Positions 30,523 to 39,282 of a stretch of DNA of 64,000 nt are shown in pieces; position 1 is the first letter of the stretch; each line of letters starts with the position of its first letter. The notes below the pieces were generated by a model. The model ran no database searches. It was not told where the DNA came from and saw nothing but the letters and a program-made list of their open reading frames with translations. The position numbers and the translations under genes were made by a program. The stretch comes from Armatimonadota bacterium. GTDB lineage: Bacteria > Armatimonadota > Zipacnadia > Zipacnadales > JABUFB01. The DNA is taken from assembly GCA_013314775.1 (NCBI GenBank), contig JABUFB010000004.1, forward strand, positions 26,529-90,528, written 5' to 3'.

Positions 30523-30966
30523 CTATATGTGCCTGACCTGCAGGTCCCCCCAGCGCTCCGCGAGGTATTCGGCCACTAGCCTCCTGTGGCACTGTTCCGG
30601 TGCAGCCTCACTGCAGAGGAGGACTGATGGCTGGGCGAACTCAGCTCTGTCGATGACGTCCTCAATGTGGCGGTCTCGCATGAGCGCCACGAACTCCGCC
30701 TCGTATCGCGACCAGTCTTCCAGTTCACGGTACTCCCTCAGCATCTCCGCGGTCGGGGCGAACTTGGGTTCGTGCCGGTAGTCAGCGTCACAGATGGCTT
30801 TGAGAAAGTAGGCCAAGTCGTCTCGCTTTGTGAAGCCTGCGAGTTGAGACACATTGTTCAGACGCACATCGATTAGCTGCTTTATCCCATGTTCCTTGAG
30901 AAGGCCGAAGAAGACAGACGCGCTCTTCTTCGCAAACCCAATCGTATAGAGGATCAATCCGGTCAC
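30523..30966 (-). CDS. DUF488 family protein
   Basis: A 147-residue protein with the DUF488 hallmarks: amino end LYTIGFAKKSA, LIDVRLNN, and the Cys-loop CSEAAPEQCHRRLVAEYL. DUF488 is a rhodanese/phosphatase-related fold suggested by others to act in nucleic-acid or nucleotide modification; no reaction is proven. It starts 5 bases after the preceding DUF488 stop, so the two are cotranscribed. Confidence 0.85.
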   Translation of the reverse strand: MTGLILYTIGFAKKSASVFFGLLKEHGIKQLIDVRLNNVSQLAGFTKRDDLAYFLKAICDADYRHEPKFAPTAEMLREYRELEDWSRYEAEFVALMRDRHIEDVIDRAEFAQPSVLLCSEAAPEQCHRRLVAEYLAERWGDLQVRHI

Positions 30967-30971
30967 TCCGT

Positions 30972-31493
30972 TCAGAACAACGCGGGTTGCAGCCCACGTG
31001 CTCGTCGCATCTCAACCTGGGTTTCGGTCTCCACGTCTCCATTGCCCCTGATGTGCAGCACGTCCGCCCCGGCGTCCGTGAGCACCTTGCCGAGCAGCAC
31101 GTGTCGATGGCAACGCACGGGGTCCTCTTCGCTGCACATGAGAGCTGTGACGGATCGCGTCGCCCTGGTACCGACCACCGCGATTGCCTCGCGGAAGAGG
31201 TCTGTGTCGGCAATCGTGCCATACTGAACGCGCCCGATCTCGTCGTAGTATTCCGGTCCATCGGGGAGTCCGCCTAGTGCGTTTCCTAGGTAAAGATAGC
31301 CGATGTCCGCAGTCTCCAGAGCGGTGCGCAGGGCAGTCCTATCAAAGTGCCTGCCCTGTTTCGAATAGGGTCGCGAACGGACGTCGATCACCAGACCGAC
31401 AGAGTACCTCCGGAGCAGCCCAACGAACTTCTCAATCGGGTGGTTTGAGTGACCGATTGTGTAGACACGCGCGCGCTCACTAGCCCGCTCCAT
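30972..31493 (-). CDS. DUF488 family protein (first gene of operon)
   Basis: A 173-residue DUF488 protein of a different subgroup from its neighbour: VYTIGHSNHPIEKFVGLL, VIDVRSRPYSKQGRHF and the Cys-loop CSEEDPVRCHRHVLL. ATG 31493 is chosen because the family start follows directly and an AGGAG-like site precedes it; a longer frame to 31604 has no support. Two distinct DUF488 genes plus a putative OB-fold gene form an operon of about 1.7 kb. Confidence 0.85.
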   Translation of the reverse strand: MERASERARVYTIGHSNHPIEKFVGLLRRYSVGLVIDVRSRPYSKQGRHFDRTALRTALETADIGYLYLGNALGGLPDGPEYYDEIGRVQYGTIADTDLFREAIAVVGTRATRSVTALMCSEEDPVRCHRHVLLGKVLTDAGADVLHIRGNGDVETETQVEMRRARGLQPALF

Positions 31494-31620
31494 CTCGCCT
31501 TCTCCTATCACTGTATCGGGGGGGATTCCTGCTACACTTCGGTGGCTCAAACAGTATCCCGTATTCCCACACTTGATCGTACCCTTAGCCATGAGGTGTG
31601 TCAACCCAACCTGCGGTTCG

Positions 31621-32529
31621 TTACCGCGCCGTCACCACGTACTTCTCCACCATCTTCACCGGGTGGTAGCTTTCCTTGGCCTTGCGCAGGCCGGGTTCAC
31701 CCACATCCTGCTCGCGGTTGACGTACTCGAAGTCCTGCCATTCATGCTCCAAGAACTGCTGGTTGATTGCCTGGAACGCACCGTGCAGGTCAGGGCTGGC
31801 TTTCTCAATGTGGATGACCACGGTGGTGTCATTCAGCGGCTCTCCCAGCGCGAAAGCCTGGACTCTCCCTCTGACCATGAGACACCCGCCGGTGATCCCC
31901 AGTGCGTCGAGGTTGGAGAGCGCTTCTTTCACCGCCCGGGCTTCGGCGTGGAGGCTGGAGTAAAGGTCGCAGTGCTTCTCGTCGCACCACAGGTCCTGCA
32001 GGTCCTGACAGGCCTGCACGAGATCGGGGGTGATCCGGTGGTATTCCGGTTTGAACTTGCGGGTGAATTGTGTGATGTGGCGCACCTTGTCCTGGTAGCG
32101 CACTTCGGGCAGGTCCACCAGGTCCCGCACCCGGTACACGTAGTCCCAGTTGTCGCGGTCTGACTCTATGCTGAACTCATCCGCGGACAGCCCGAGCCGG
32201 GCTATCGCCGCCTCACCGATCCGCCAGAGTCGCGGGTTGTGCTCATGGTCGGCCATCCACTCCAGACAGGCGCGAACCTGGGCGGTTCCCGCGGCTTCGC
32301 CCAGCGGCGGCAACAGGAAGGAGTCTTCCGGGTCAGGCCGCAGGGCCAGGAGGCAGACGGCGCCCTCCAGTTCGGTCACCTGCAGACCGTACGGGTGCCT
32401 CCAGATGTACAGGTTGGTGAAGGTCAGTTCGGACGTCTCGGGCTGGAGTTCGTGCAGGAGCGCGTCGATGATGGGCTTGTGCTCGATCTCCAGCGCCTCC
32501 ATGTCTGGGAACGTAGGGAGCTCCTTCAA
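31621..32529 (-). CDS. DUF2156 protein (GNAT-like, phosphatidylglycerol lysyltransferase C-domain family)
   Basis: A 302-residue cytoplasmic protein with the tandem GNAT fold of DUF2156, the same fold as the catalytic part of MprF. Markers: ELTFTNLYIWRH at about 35, KFKPEYHRITPD, and the C-terminal QDFEYVNREQDVGEPGLRKAKESYHP. There are no membrane segments, so lysyl transfer to lipid is uncertain; transfer of an aminoacyl group to another substrate is equally possible. It stands alone between the DUF488 operon and a prepilin gene. Confidence 0.85.
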   Translation of the reverse strand: MKELPTFPDMEALEIEHKPIIDALLHELQPETSELTFTNLYIWRHPYGLQVTELEGAVCLLALRPDPEDSFLLPPLGEAAGTAQVRACLEWMADHEHNPRLWRIGEAAIARLGLSADEFSIESDRDNWDYVYRVRDLVDLPEVRYQDKVRHITQFTRKFKPEYHRITPDLVQACQDLQDLWCDEKHCDLYSSLHAEARAVKEALSNLDALGITGGCLMVRGRVQAFALGEPLNDTTVVIHIEKASPDLHGAFQAINQQFLEHEWQDFEYVNREQDVGEPGLRKAKESYHPVKMVEKYVVTAR

Positions 32530-32649
32530 GGTCGGGTCCTCCCGGTGGAAGGGCTGAGATGGGCTTCAATAAGGAGCAGTTTCGACGGAGAACCAGCACA
32601 TCCCTCCGAGAAAATCCATAACCAGGAAACATATTTGCAACTTTAGCGT

Positions 32650-32678
32650 TTGATAATGCGGAGCGTTGCATGTACAAT
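32650..32678 (+). promoter_or_regulatory. Strong sigma-70-type promoter for a prepilin gene
   Basis: TTGATA (32650-32655), 17-base spacer, TACAAT (32673-32678). It gives a leader of about 55 bases before ATG 32741. Confidence 0.7.
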
Positions 32679-32740
32679 CGCGGTTCGCGCCCGGTAACCG
32701 GGTACGAGTGCTGCAGAAACCACACCAAGAGGTGGAACCC

Positions 32741-33385
32741 ATGGCGAAAAGGTCGGGCTTCACGCTTATCGAGTTGTTGGTCGTCATCGCGATCATCGCG
32801 ATCCTCGCCGCAATCCTATTCCCTGTCTTCGCACGAGCCCGGGAGAAGGCGCGCCAGACCAGTTGTCTCAGCAATCTCAAGCAGTTGGGCCTTGCCGCGC
32901 AAATGTACGCCCAGGACTATGACGAGACCCTGCCGCGCTTGAACATCGGCCCCGGGCCGCTCACCTATACGCTGCCCAATGGCACCACGTACTCCGGCTA
33001 CATGCTCTGGCACACCAGCATCTACCCGTACCTGAAGAACTACCAGATGCTTAGCTGCCCCAGTGACTCGGTGCGCTACGCCGGCAACTATACGGGCGGC
33101 GGCTCCTACGGTCTGAACTCGCTGAACAGCGGGCAGGCTCTGGGCTCCATCAACTACCCGGCGGAATCCATGTTCTTCGCCGAAGCCAATGGCGGCGACT
33201 CGTACAATCTCGACGGCGACACGGCGGGCGCGAATGACGAGATGCTGGCCGCGCCCAGGCACAATGACGGGCTGAACAACGCTTTCGTGGACGGCCACGC
33301 CAAGTGGATGAACGTGAAGAATATCCCGCCGTTCGGCACCAGCAGCCGTTACTGGTATGGGCCGTACACCGGCAATAACCCGTAA
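32741..33385 (+). CDS. Prepilin-like secreted protein, DUF1559 type
   Basis: Third intact member: MAKRSG leader, [38 protein letters not shown], and the C-terminal [18 protein letters not shown]. The 214-residue protein also has a QDYDETLPR segment and Gly/Tyr-rich middle. ATG 32741 follows GAGGTGG. It has its own promoter and terminator, so it is expressed as a single-gene unit, unlike the copy behind rnhB. Confidence 0.9.
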   Translation: MAKRSGFTLIELLVVIAIIAILAAILFPVFARAREKARQTSCLSNLKQLGLAAQMYAQDYDETLPRLNIGPGPLTYTLPNGTTYSGYMLWHTSIYPYLKNYQMLSCPSDSVRYAGNYTGGGSYGLNSLNSGQALGSINYPAESMFFAEANGGDSYNLDGDTAGANDEMLAAPRHNDGLNNAFVDGHAKWMNVKNIPPFGTSSRYWYGPYTGNNP

Positions 33386-33413
33386 CCAGCCGCTTTTTCT
33401 GCATAGCCACAAT

Positions 33414-33447
33414 ACACAGGGACCGCCCCCAAAGGCGGTCCCTGTGT
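33414..33447. terminator. Terminator between convergent prepilin and GH-A genes
   Basis: A 14-bp perfect stem ACACAGGGACCGCC (33414-33427) with GGCGGTCCCTGTGT (33434-33447), then a T-rich stretch on the plus side. Confidence 0.8.
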
Positions 33448-33475
33448 CGTTGCTTGTTTGACTCACCGCGGCAGG

Positions 33476-35872
33476 TCAGTCCCAGAGCCGCACCAGTTCG
33501 AGATTCCGCACTTCCAGCCAGACGTCATCCTTCCGGGTATTGAGGCCCACCATCAGGCCGTGGATGGCGTCGGTGTCCAGCTTGCCGTTGGCATCGGCCT
33601 GGGAGAAGCTGCCCCAGACCAGGTCCGCGAAGGATACGACCACTGTCTTCCACTCACTACTGGCGGGCCACGGGCCGCCGGTGAGGTAGCTGGTCCCGCC
33701 GGGCTCCATTATCTGCAGGCGCACGCCGATCTGGTCATCTCCGCCGGTGCGATACTCCAGGCGGATCCCATCATAGTCCGAGAAGTCGCGGGGCTGGTCG
33801 AAGACCACCCGAGGATAGCACCAGCGGTCGCCCGCCTGCCGGAAAGCCACTTCGAACCGGGTGCCGCCACCCTCTGCCGGCTTGATCTCCATGGTCCCAT
33901 TGCCCGAGACGTTCTTACTCCAGGCCGACGGGTCATTGAGTTCCAGGCTCCGGGCATCTCGGGGCCGAATGCGGGTAGCGTCGAAGCGGAAATGAGAGAC
34001 CGACGGAGCGGGATCGCGGCCTTCCACGATTGCCCGCACCGTCACTTTCTGAATCTCCCGGCGCGGCTTGCCCGGGATGAGCTTCACGGTGAACACCTGC
34101 CGCGCCATGGGGCCGAGTTCGAAAGCGGCCCCCCCTGTGGGCTCGGCGGTCCAGCCCTGGGGCAACTCGAACCGCGCCTGTCCACGGACGCTATCGGTCT
34201 CGCTGAGATTGCACAGTTCCACCTGATACGTGAAAGGCTCGGCGATCAGGTAGGCATTTGCGCCCTTGTCCAGCGACGCCAGGAGCGCCTGCCCGCGGAT
34301 CACCAGCGGGTCGGGGTTCGTCTCGGGCATGCTGCCGGGCTCGCGCACGTCCCCGCGCAGACCGGCCAGCATCTCATCGCCACCGTCCAGGATGTAGACA
34401 GGGGATTGTCCGGCAGTGAGCGCCAGAATCCCGCCGTTGGTCTGCACCTGCTTCCGCCGACCCAGGAGGTCGGCCACGGTCACGCTCCGTTTCCCCGTGT
34501 TGACCTGCACCGGCGTGTCCTTGTCCGCCCAGACCACGAGGACCGGGCCGTCCCCGCGATCGAAGGCCATGCCCCACAAGTTCTGAGCATTCGGCCCGAA
34601 ATCATACCGACCCAGGTACCTCGCATCGCCGAGGAGATCCACCGCGGCGGCAATGGCGATGAACCCGGGCCTCGGCGAGAGGTCCTTCCGCAGGGCCCCG
34701 AACTGGACGCCGTTCTCCAGGTAATACGGGTATACGAAGAAGAAATGTTTGTCGGTCCCGGCCGCCAGGGAAGACGCGAAGGACGGAGCGATGAACCGGG
34801 CCTGCCGGGCTTCGGAGTCCGCGTTCAGTTCGCCCCCCGGCTCGTTAGCGTCCAGGCGGATTCCGGCTTCAGTCAGCCACACCGGACGGTCTTCGCACTG
34901 GTAGCGCTCCAGCATCTCCAGGTACCCGCCAAGGGTGGGAGCGTAATGGTCCGGCGGCGCATAGATGTGCCAGTTGAAGATATCGAAATAGTCTGAAATG
35001 CCCGACTCGAACAGGTTCTCGTCGAAAGCGCAGTATCCCCGGCAGAAGGAGCCCAGGAGCACGGGAAGGTGCGGGTCTCCTGCCTTGAAGCCCAGGTAGG
35101 CCGCTTTCTGCAGGCCCGCGAAAGTGTCGCCGAGATCGGGCCAGAAACCGATGTCCGGCTCGTTCCAGACCTCCCACGCCGCGACCTTGCCTCTATAGTG
35201 CTCCGCAGTTCGCTTCGCAAAACGGTACACATCTCGCAGGTCGTGGGGATTGCGGCTATCACCGCTGTGGGGCCGGGTCCAGCCGGGGCTGTCGTGGAAG
35301 ATCTGGTAGACGCGCACGCCTTCGGCAGTGAACACGTCGGCCACTCTGTCATAGTCGCGCCCGCCGGGCTGGTAGTTGACCTCCCCCTCTTCCGGCTCGG
35401 TTGCGCCCCAACTGTACCGCTCTCGCACCCAGCCCATGCCAATGATCCGCAGCATCTTCGCAAGCTGGTCATGTCGCCCGGCGCCTTCGAGCCAGGCCGT
35501 CGCTCCGTCCACATTGAGCCGGGTGTCCGGCGGGTCGTGAGCCGAATGATCGGTAACCACGCCGAAGGCCAGCATCGCCTGGGCATCACCGGCCTTGCAG
35601 GTGATCTCGTAGTACCCACGGTCCAGGTCCGGGATGGTGATGGTCGCGGTGCCATCCACCGGCGCGCAGGTTCCGGAGGCTGTCTGATTGCCCTCGAAAT
35701 CCGTGACGCTCCAGGCGACCTCGCCATCCGCGCCCTTCACGGTGATGACCGCGTCGGTTCCATAGGCCATCAGGTTGCCGGGGCGGTCAGTGGACAGCGC
35801 CAGGTCCGCGAATGCGGGCATCATCCGCACCCCCAACAGTGTGACGGTGATGAGAAAGATAACGGTTCTCAT
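33476..35872 (-). CDS. Secreted clan GH-A glycoside hydrolase
   Basis: A 798-residue exported protein (signal MRTVIFLITVTLLGVRMMPAFA). A beta-sandwich (25-105) precedes a TIM barrel (about 115-420) with both clan GH-A catalytic Glu: acid/base Glu238 in WNEPDIGFW and nucleophile Glu335 in WLTEAG. The layout is closest to GH39/GH5-like enzymes; the exact family cannot be read. Two beta domains follow, the last resembling a carbohydrate-binding module (about 640-798). Third gene of a three-gene operon (38335 to 33476), 37 bases behind the epimerase. Confidence 0.87.
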   Translation of the reverse strand: MRTVIFLITVTLLGVRMMPAFADLALSTDRPGNLMAYGTDAVITVKGADGEVAWSVTDFEGNQTASGTCAPVDGTATITIPDLDRGYYEITCKAGDAQAMLAFGVVTDHSAHDPPDTRLNVDGATAWLEGAGRHDQLAKMLRIIGMGWVRERYSWGATEPEEGEVNYQPGGRDYDRVADVFTAEGVRVYQIFHDSPGWTRPHSGDSRNPHDLRDVYRFAKRTAEHYRGKVAAWEVWNEPDIGFWPDLGDTFAGLQKAAYLGFKAGDPHLPVLLGSFCRGYCAFDENLFESGISDYFDIFNWHIYAPPDHYAPTLGGYLEMLERYQCEDRPVWLTEAGIRLDANEPGGELNADSEARQARFIAPSFASSLAAGTDKHFFFVYPYYLENGVQFGALRKDLSPRPGFIAIAAAVDLLGDARYLGRYDFGPNAQNLWGMAFDRGDGPVLVVWADKDTPVQVNTGKRSVTVADLLGRRKQVQTNGGILALTAGQSPVYILDGGDEMLAGLRGDVREPGSMPETNPDPLVIRGQALLASLDKGANAYLIAEPFTYQVELCNLSETDSVRGQARFELPQGWTAEPTGGAAFELGPMARQVFTVKLIPGKPRREIQKVTVRAIVEGRDPAPSVSHFRFDATRIRPRDARSLELNDPSAWSKNVSGNGTMEIKPAEGGGTRFEVAFRQAGDRWCYPRVVFDQPRDFSDYDGIRLEYRTGGDDQIGVRLQIMEPGGTSYLTGGPWPASSEWKTVVVSFADLVWGSFSQADANGKLDTDAIHGLMVGLNTRKDDVWLEVRNLELVRLWD

Positions 35873-35909
35873 GCGCGTCTCCCTCGGTCCGACGTGTCGG
35901 TTAGTCCGC

Positions 35910-36725
35910 CTATCCGCGCGCCTGGATATCTTTCAGCAATTCGGCAGTCTGGCGCACTCCCTCGAGCATGAGCCAGCGGGAACCCCAGTGCTCAACCGTG
36001 GCAACGCCCTCGTACCCGTCGGCGATCAGCGTTTCGAATACCGTCCGGTAGCTGACGTCGGAATACCACACCGTCTCGATGTTCTTGTACGGGTTAGGCT
36101 TCACATGCACGTGCCGAACGCGGTCACGGATCAGCGGGTAGCCCTCATTCAGCGGGTGTTCGCCGAGACGCGTGGCATTGTTGCAGTCCCAGGCGACCAT
36201 CAGGTTGTCATTGGGCGTGATGGAGTCGATGATCCGGGCGATCTCGGCGCAGGTGCCGGAGTTCGTGCTGCCCTCGCATTCGAAGCAGAAGAGGACGTCC
36301 TCCTCAATAGCTTTCCGGGCGATGGGTGTGAGCTTCTTGGAGATCTCATCGATGATCTCGTCCAGATTCGGGCGAGGCAGCTCCTTGCGCGAGGGCGTCC
36401 AGAAGGCGAACCCGCGGATGATGCGGGTGCCGAATACGTGGGCCAGTTCGCACATCCTGTCGAACCACTTCAGGTGGATTTGATATTCCTCTTCGTCGCC
36501 CAGGCTCAGCTTGCCCACGGGCGAGCCGATGATGGCAACTCGCGAGCCATATTTCGCGAGGATCTCCTGCACGCGCGCAACATCCTCGTCGGTACAGGTC
36601 TGGACAGCGCGGCCGAAGATATTGCCGCGCAGTTCCACGCAGGAGGCTCCGGCGCGCTTGCACAGGTCGATCTGCTCCTCGAAATCCGGGGAGACTTCAT
36701 CACAGAAGACGCTGACTTCAATCAT
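35910..36725 (-). CDS. Sugar phosphate isomerase/epimerase-family protein
   Basis: A 271-residue TIM barrel of the xylose-isomerase-like/AP-endonuclease-2 superfamily. Metal-ligand Glu/Asp/His residues are visible in CFECEGSTNSG, MVAWDCNNATR, HVHVKPNPY and VATVEHWGSRW. It probably isomerises or epimerises a sugar released by the neighbouring glycosidases. It sits 50 bases after the propeller glycosidase and 37 bases before the GH-A gene. Confidence 0.87.
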   Translation of the reverse strand: MIEVSVFCDEVSPDFEEQIDLCKRAGASCVELRGNIFGRAVQTCTDEDVARVQEILAKYGSRVAIIGSPVGKLSLGDEEEYQIHLKWFDRMCELAHVFGTRIIRGFAFWTPSRKELPRPNLDEIIDEISKKLTPIARKAIEEDVLFCFECEGSTNSGTCAEIARIIDSITPNDNLMVAWDCNNATRLGEHPLNEGYPLIRDRVRHVHVKPNPYKNIETVWYSDVSYRTVFETLIADGYEGVATVEHWGSRWLMLEGVRQTAELLKDIQARG

Positions 36726-36775
36726 TGTTCTTCAGCCTTTCGTATGTCCCGCACTTCAGGCGGGTTTGCCGGTCA

Positions 36776-38335
36776 TCACTTTGCCGGCAGGTCAGGCCGC
36801 ACCGGCTCCGGCGCGTAGGGTGCGAACTGGTATGCGTAGAGGTCGGCGTCCCGCAGTTCGAACCGCAGGCGCACCGGCCTGCCCTCCAGCGAGCGCACGT
36901 CACCACCGCGACCTGTCCACCGGACCACGTGCCGCAACGTATCGCAGATGATCGCCGGGCAGTCATCCAGGCGGTAGCCGTCGATGGGGTTACCATCCGC
37001 GTCCTGTATCTCCACGCGGACGCTGCCGGCTGCGGATGTGGCGGCGTTGATGGTGAGATTGCCGCCCTCGAAAGTGATGGGTTTGGTGACCACTTCGCCG
37101 CCCGACAGCGGGGCATTGGCTGAGACGAACCCGTCCACCCGCAGGCAGTAGCGCCGGATGCTGGTGGATGTGCCCTCCCAATAGCCCTCCGTGGCGTAGA
37201 TCGACAACTCATTGGGTGAGTCCGGGATGTCTGCAGCAGTCTCAACCACACCCCAGAACGGATAATTGTCACCGTAGACCCAGGTGTCGCGCTGCCGGGG
37301 TCCGGGACGGATGAAGGCCTCGGGCCAGCGCCTGAAGGTCAGCCCGTCGCGGCTGGACATGAAAACCGCATCGGACAATGCCGTGGCGTAGCGGGTATGG
37401 GCGCGCTCCCGGGCCAGACGCTCCTCCAGCCCGGGCAGGTCGAAAAGGGAATCCAGCCAGCCGCGGTCCACATACCTGGCCGGGAATCCGATGAAAATGT
37501 GGGGGGCACGGTGGTAAGGCTGGATGGCGTTGGTGTACAGGTGCTCCGTCGGCGCACCCGGATACGAAAGCCACTGAGGCTCCGGGAAGTGCAGGAAATC
37601 GTGGGATGTGGAGGTCATGATATCCCGCACACCGTCCTTGAAATGCCGGTGGTATTCGCGGTACTCGCCCCGCACGGTGTCCCAGAACGCCAGGTTCTGG
37701 GAGTCGAAAACGCCTTGGGTGATAATCGGCTCGGTGCTCATCAGCGAGAAGTGGATCCCGTCGGCGGACTTGAGCGCATACAGACCGTGGGGCTTGTTGC
37801 CCAGGATGATGATCTTGTATCTCTCATCCGGCGGGCAGTCGGGGTTGGCGTCCAGGAATACCGCAGTATGCGCCGGGTCTCCTCCGATCTCGGCCACTGC
37901 ATCCGGCATGAGGATGATGTTATTGTCCTTCGAGCCGTTGAACTCGAACAGTCCCAGGTTCGGCCGGGTCCAGTGGATGCCATCGCCGCTCTCCGCGTAG
38001 CAGAGGGTCCACGGGTGTTCCTCAAGAGCCTGCGCCGGTTCCCCGCTCATGCGGTAGTGCCCACCGTGGTAGTACATGCGGTAGACGCCGTCCTCCACGA
38101 ACAGCGACTGGTAACTGCAGGCATTGCCCTCCCAGGGCTTGTCCGTTTCGAACACAATGTCACGACGTTCGGGCCGGTGCAGTTGCAGCCGCGCTCCCCC
38201 AGTCATGGTGGAGATGAGCGCGTCGTCCACCATCAGTTCCAGGCGCGAGCCGATATAGATGGGTTCCTGCGCGCAGGCCGGCGTGGGCATGAGCATCACC
38301 ATCGTCCCAAGAATGGATATCGCGAGACCGGGCAT
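36776..38335 (-). CDS. Secreted five-bladed-propeller glycosidase-like protein
   Basis: A 519-residue exported protein (signal MPGLAISILGTMVMLMPTPACA) with the repeated aromatic/acidic blade pattern of GH43/GH32-type propellers: YAESGDGIHWTRPNLGLFEF, KSADGIHFSL, SSRDGLTFRRW. It ends in a small beta domain (about 410-510). It is a clear paralogue of 59055-60950, sharing GSKDNNI, FDSQNLAFxD, FKDGVRDIM and HLYTNAI. ATG 38335 is chosen because GGGGTGG precedes it. First gene of the operon. Catalytic residues cannot be assigned with confidence. Confidence 0.82.
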   Translation of the reverse strand: MPGLAISILGTMVMLMPTPACAQEPIYIGSRLELMVDDALISTMTGGARLQLHRPERRDIVFETDKPWEGNACSYQSLFVEDGVYRMYYHGGHYRMSGEPAQALEEHPWTLCYAESGDGIHWTRPNLGLFEFNGSKDNNIILMPDAVAEIGGDPAHTAVFLDANPDCPPDERYKIIILGNKPHGLYALKSADGIHFSLMSTEPIITQGVFDSQNLAFWDTVRGEYREYHRHFKDGVRDIMTSTSHDFLHFPEPQWLSYPGAPTEHLYTNAIQPYHRAPHIFIGFPARYVDRGWLDSLFDLPGLEERLARERAHTRYATALSDAVFMSSRDGLTFRRWPEAFIRPGPRQRDTWVYGDNYPFWGVVETAADIPDSPNELSIYATEGYWEGTSTSIRRYCLRVDGFVSANAPLSGGEVVTKPITFEGGNLTINAATSAAGSVRVEIQDADGNPIDGYRLDDCPAIICDTLRHVVRWTGRGGDVRSLEGRPVRLRFELRDADLYAYQFAPYAPEPVRPDLPAK

Positions 38336-38494
38336 TGGATGGACCACCCCTTCCCGGATCCAGACGCGTGCTGGCCGGGCAATAGACATTTCGCTCCAGG
38401 ATGCCCGGGACCTGCCTTTCCAGGGCGCAACTCGCGGGCGGGAGGAACTCGGGCTCTGGCTGCCAAAACCCTCCCCCGCGAAGTTCCTGAATCC

Positions 38495-38523
38495 TTGACT
38501 TGGAGGGGACGGATATGTATACT
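38495..38523 (+). promoter_or_regulatory. Near-consensus sigma-70 promoter
   Basis: TTGACT (38495-38500), 17-base spacer, TATACT (38518-38523). It drives the short transcript ending in the terminator at 38816-38848 and, by readthrough, the DUF4342/sigma operon. Confidence 0.75.
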
Positions 38524-38648
38524 TGCCGTTGCTGGTTGGGAGGAGTCCCTTCTTTGGCGAAGCGCCATTAGCCAGGCGTTTCGTGTCGGAAGAACGACCT
38601 TGGTCGCTTTTCCTCGGCGTGTCGCCCGACTAAACGAGGTGCCACCAA

Positions 38649-38813
38649 TTGATACCGCTACTGTGCGCGCTGTGCGCGTCCCTTTGCGTCGGCGCCGCCA
38701 CGCTGGCCAGAGCGATCAGGCATCGACCGGGTCTCGTTCGAGTGACGGATTCGGCGAAGGACTCGTTGCCGTTCCTGTACAGGTGGGCGAGAGACTCCTT
38801 GAGACGCGATTGA
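38649..38813 (+). CDS. Small hydrophobic ORF upstream of the sigma operon (54 codons)
   Basis: TTG start at 38649 preceded by GAGGT (38636-38640) with 8-base spacing; stop TGA 38811-38813. The encoded peptide begins MIPLLCALCASLCVGAATLAR, a hydrophobic segment, followed by a basic, polar tail ending WARDSLRRD. It lies exactly between a strong promoter and an intrinsic terminator. It could be a small membrane protein or a leader peptide controlling readthrough; the transcript could also act as an RNA. No family recognised. Confidence 0.5.
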   Translation: MIPLLCALCASLCVGAATLARAIRHRPGLVRVTDSAKDSLPFLYRWARDSLRRD

Positions 38814-38815
38814 GA

Positions 38816-38848
38816 CGCGAGGGTCAGTTACTGACTCTCGCGTTTTTT
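38816..38848 (+). terminator. Intrinsic terminator eight bases before the DUF4342 start codon
   Basis: Stem of 12 pairs with one G-U: CGCGAGGGTCAG (38816-38827) with CTGACTCTCGCG (38831-38842), three-base loop, then six T (38843-38848). It is the best terminator in the window and the following start codon (38856) is only 7 bases past the T-tract, which suggests an attenuator. Confidence 0.88.
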
Positions 38849-38855
38849 GTTAGCC

Positions 38856-39254
38856 ATGGAGGCATCGGTGGACGCCGCCCTCGAACAGATTGACCTGATA
38901 CGCGAGCGAATGGGCGTCGGGTACGCAGAGGCCAGGGATGCGTTGGAGGCCGCGGGGGGAGACGTTGTAGGGGCACTCGCGGCGATCGACCAATGCCAGA
39001 GAGAACAGGACAGCGCGCGGGGATTGCAGTATGCAATCGCCCGGATGATGGAGGAGGTGAAGAAAGCTCTTCTGGATGATGGGGTCATCGAGCGTATTGA
39101 CGTGAAGCTCGGTGACGAAACGGTGAAGGCGGTTCCGGTTGCTCTTGCGGGCGCGGGAGCAGCACTGCTGGTGATCATAAGTGTACTGCTCGCGTACCTG
39201 AGACTTGAGATCATTATGGGCACGCGTCCAGACACTGCTGAACCCGAGACATGA
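38856..39254 (+). CDS. DUF4342 protein with UBA-like domain
   Basis: A 132-residue protein. Residues 10-45 (IDLIRERMGVGYAEARDALEAAGGDVVGALAAI) form a UBA-like three-helix domain as in elongation factor Ts and nascent-chain factors. Residues 60-95 match DUF4342, ending with a single membrane segment (VALAGAGAALLVIISVLLAYL). Role unknown; a membrane-associated regulator is possible. No ribosome site precedes ATG 38856, since the terminator occupies that space. The sigma gene starts 28 bases downstream, so both are cotranscribed. Confidence 0.75.
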   Translation: MEASVDAALEQIDLIRERMGVGYAEARDALEAAGGDVVGALAAIDQCQREQDSARGLQYAIARMMEEVKKALLDDGVIERIDVKLGDETVKAVPVALAGAGAALLVIISVLLAYLRLEIIMGTRPDTAEPET

Positions 39255-39282
39255 CCGAAACAGGCCAAGCTTGAGGTGCAAC

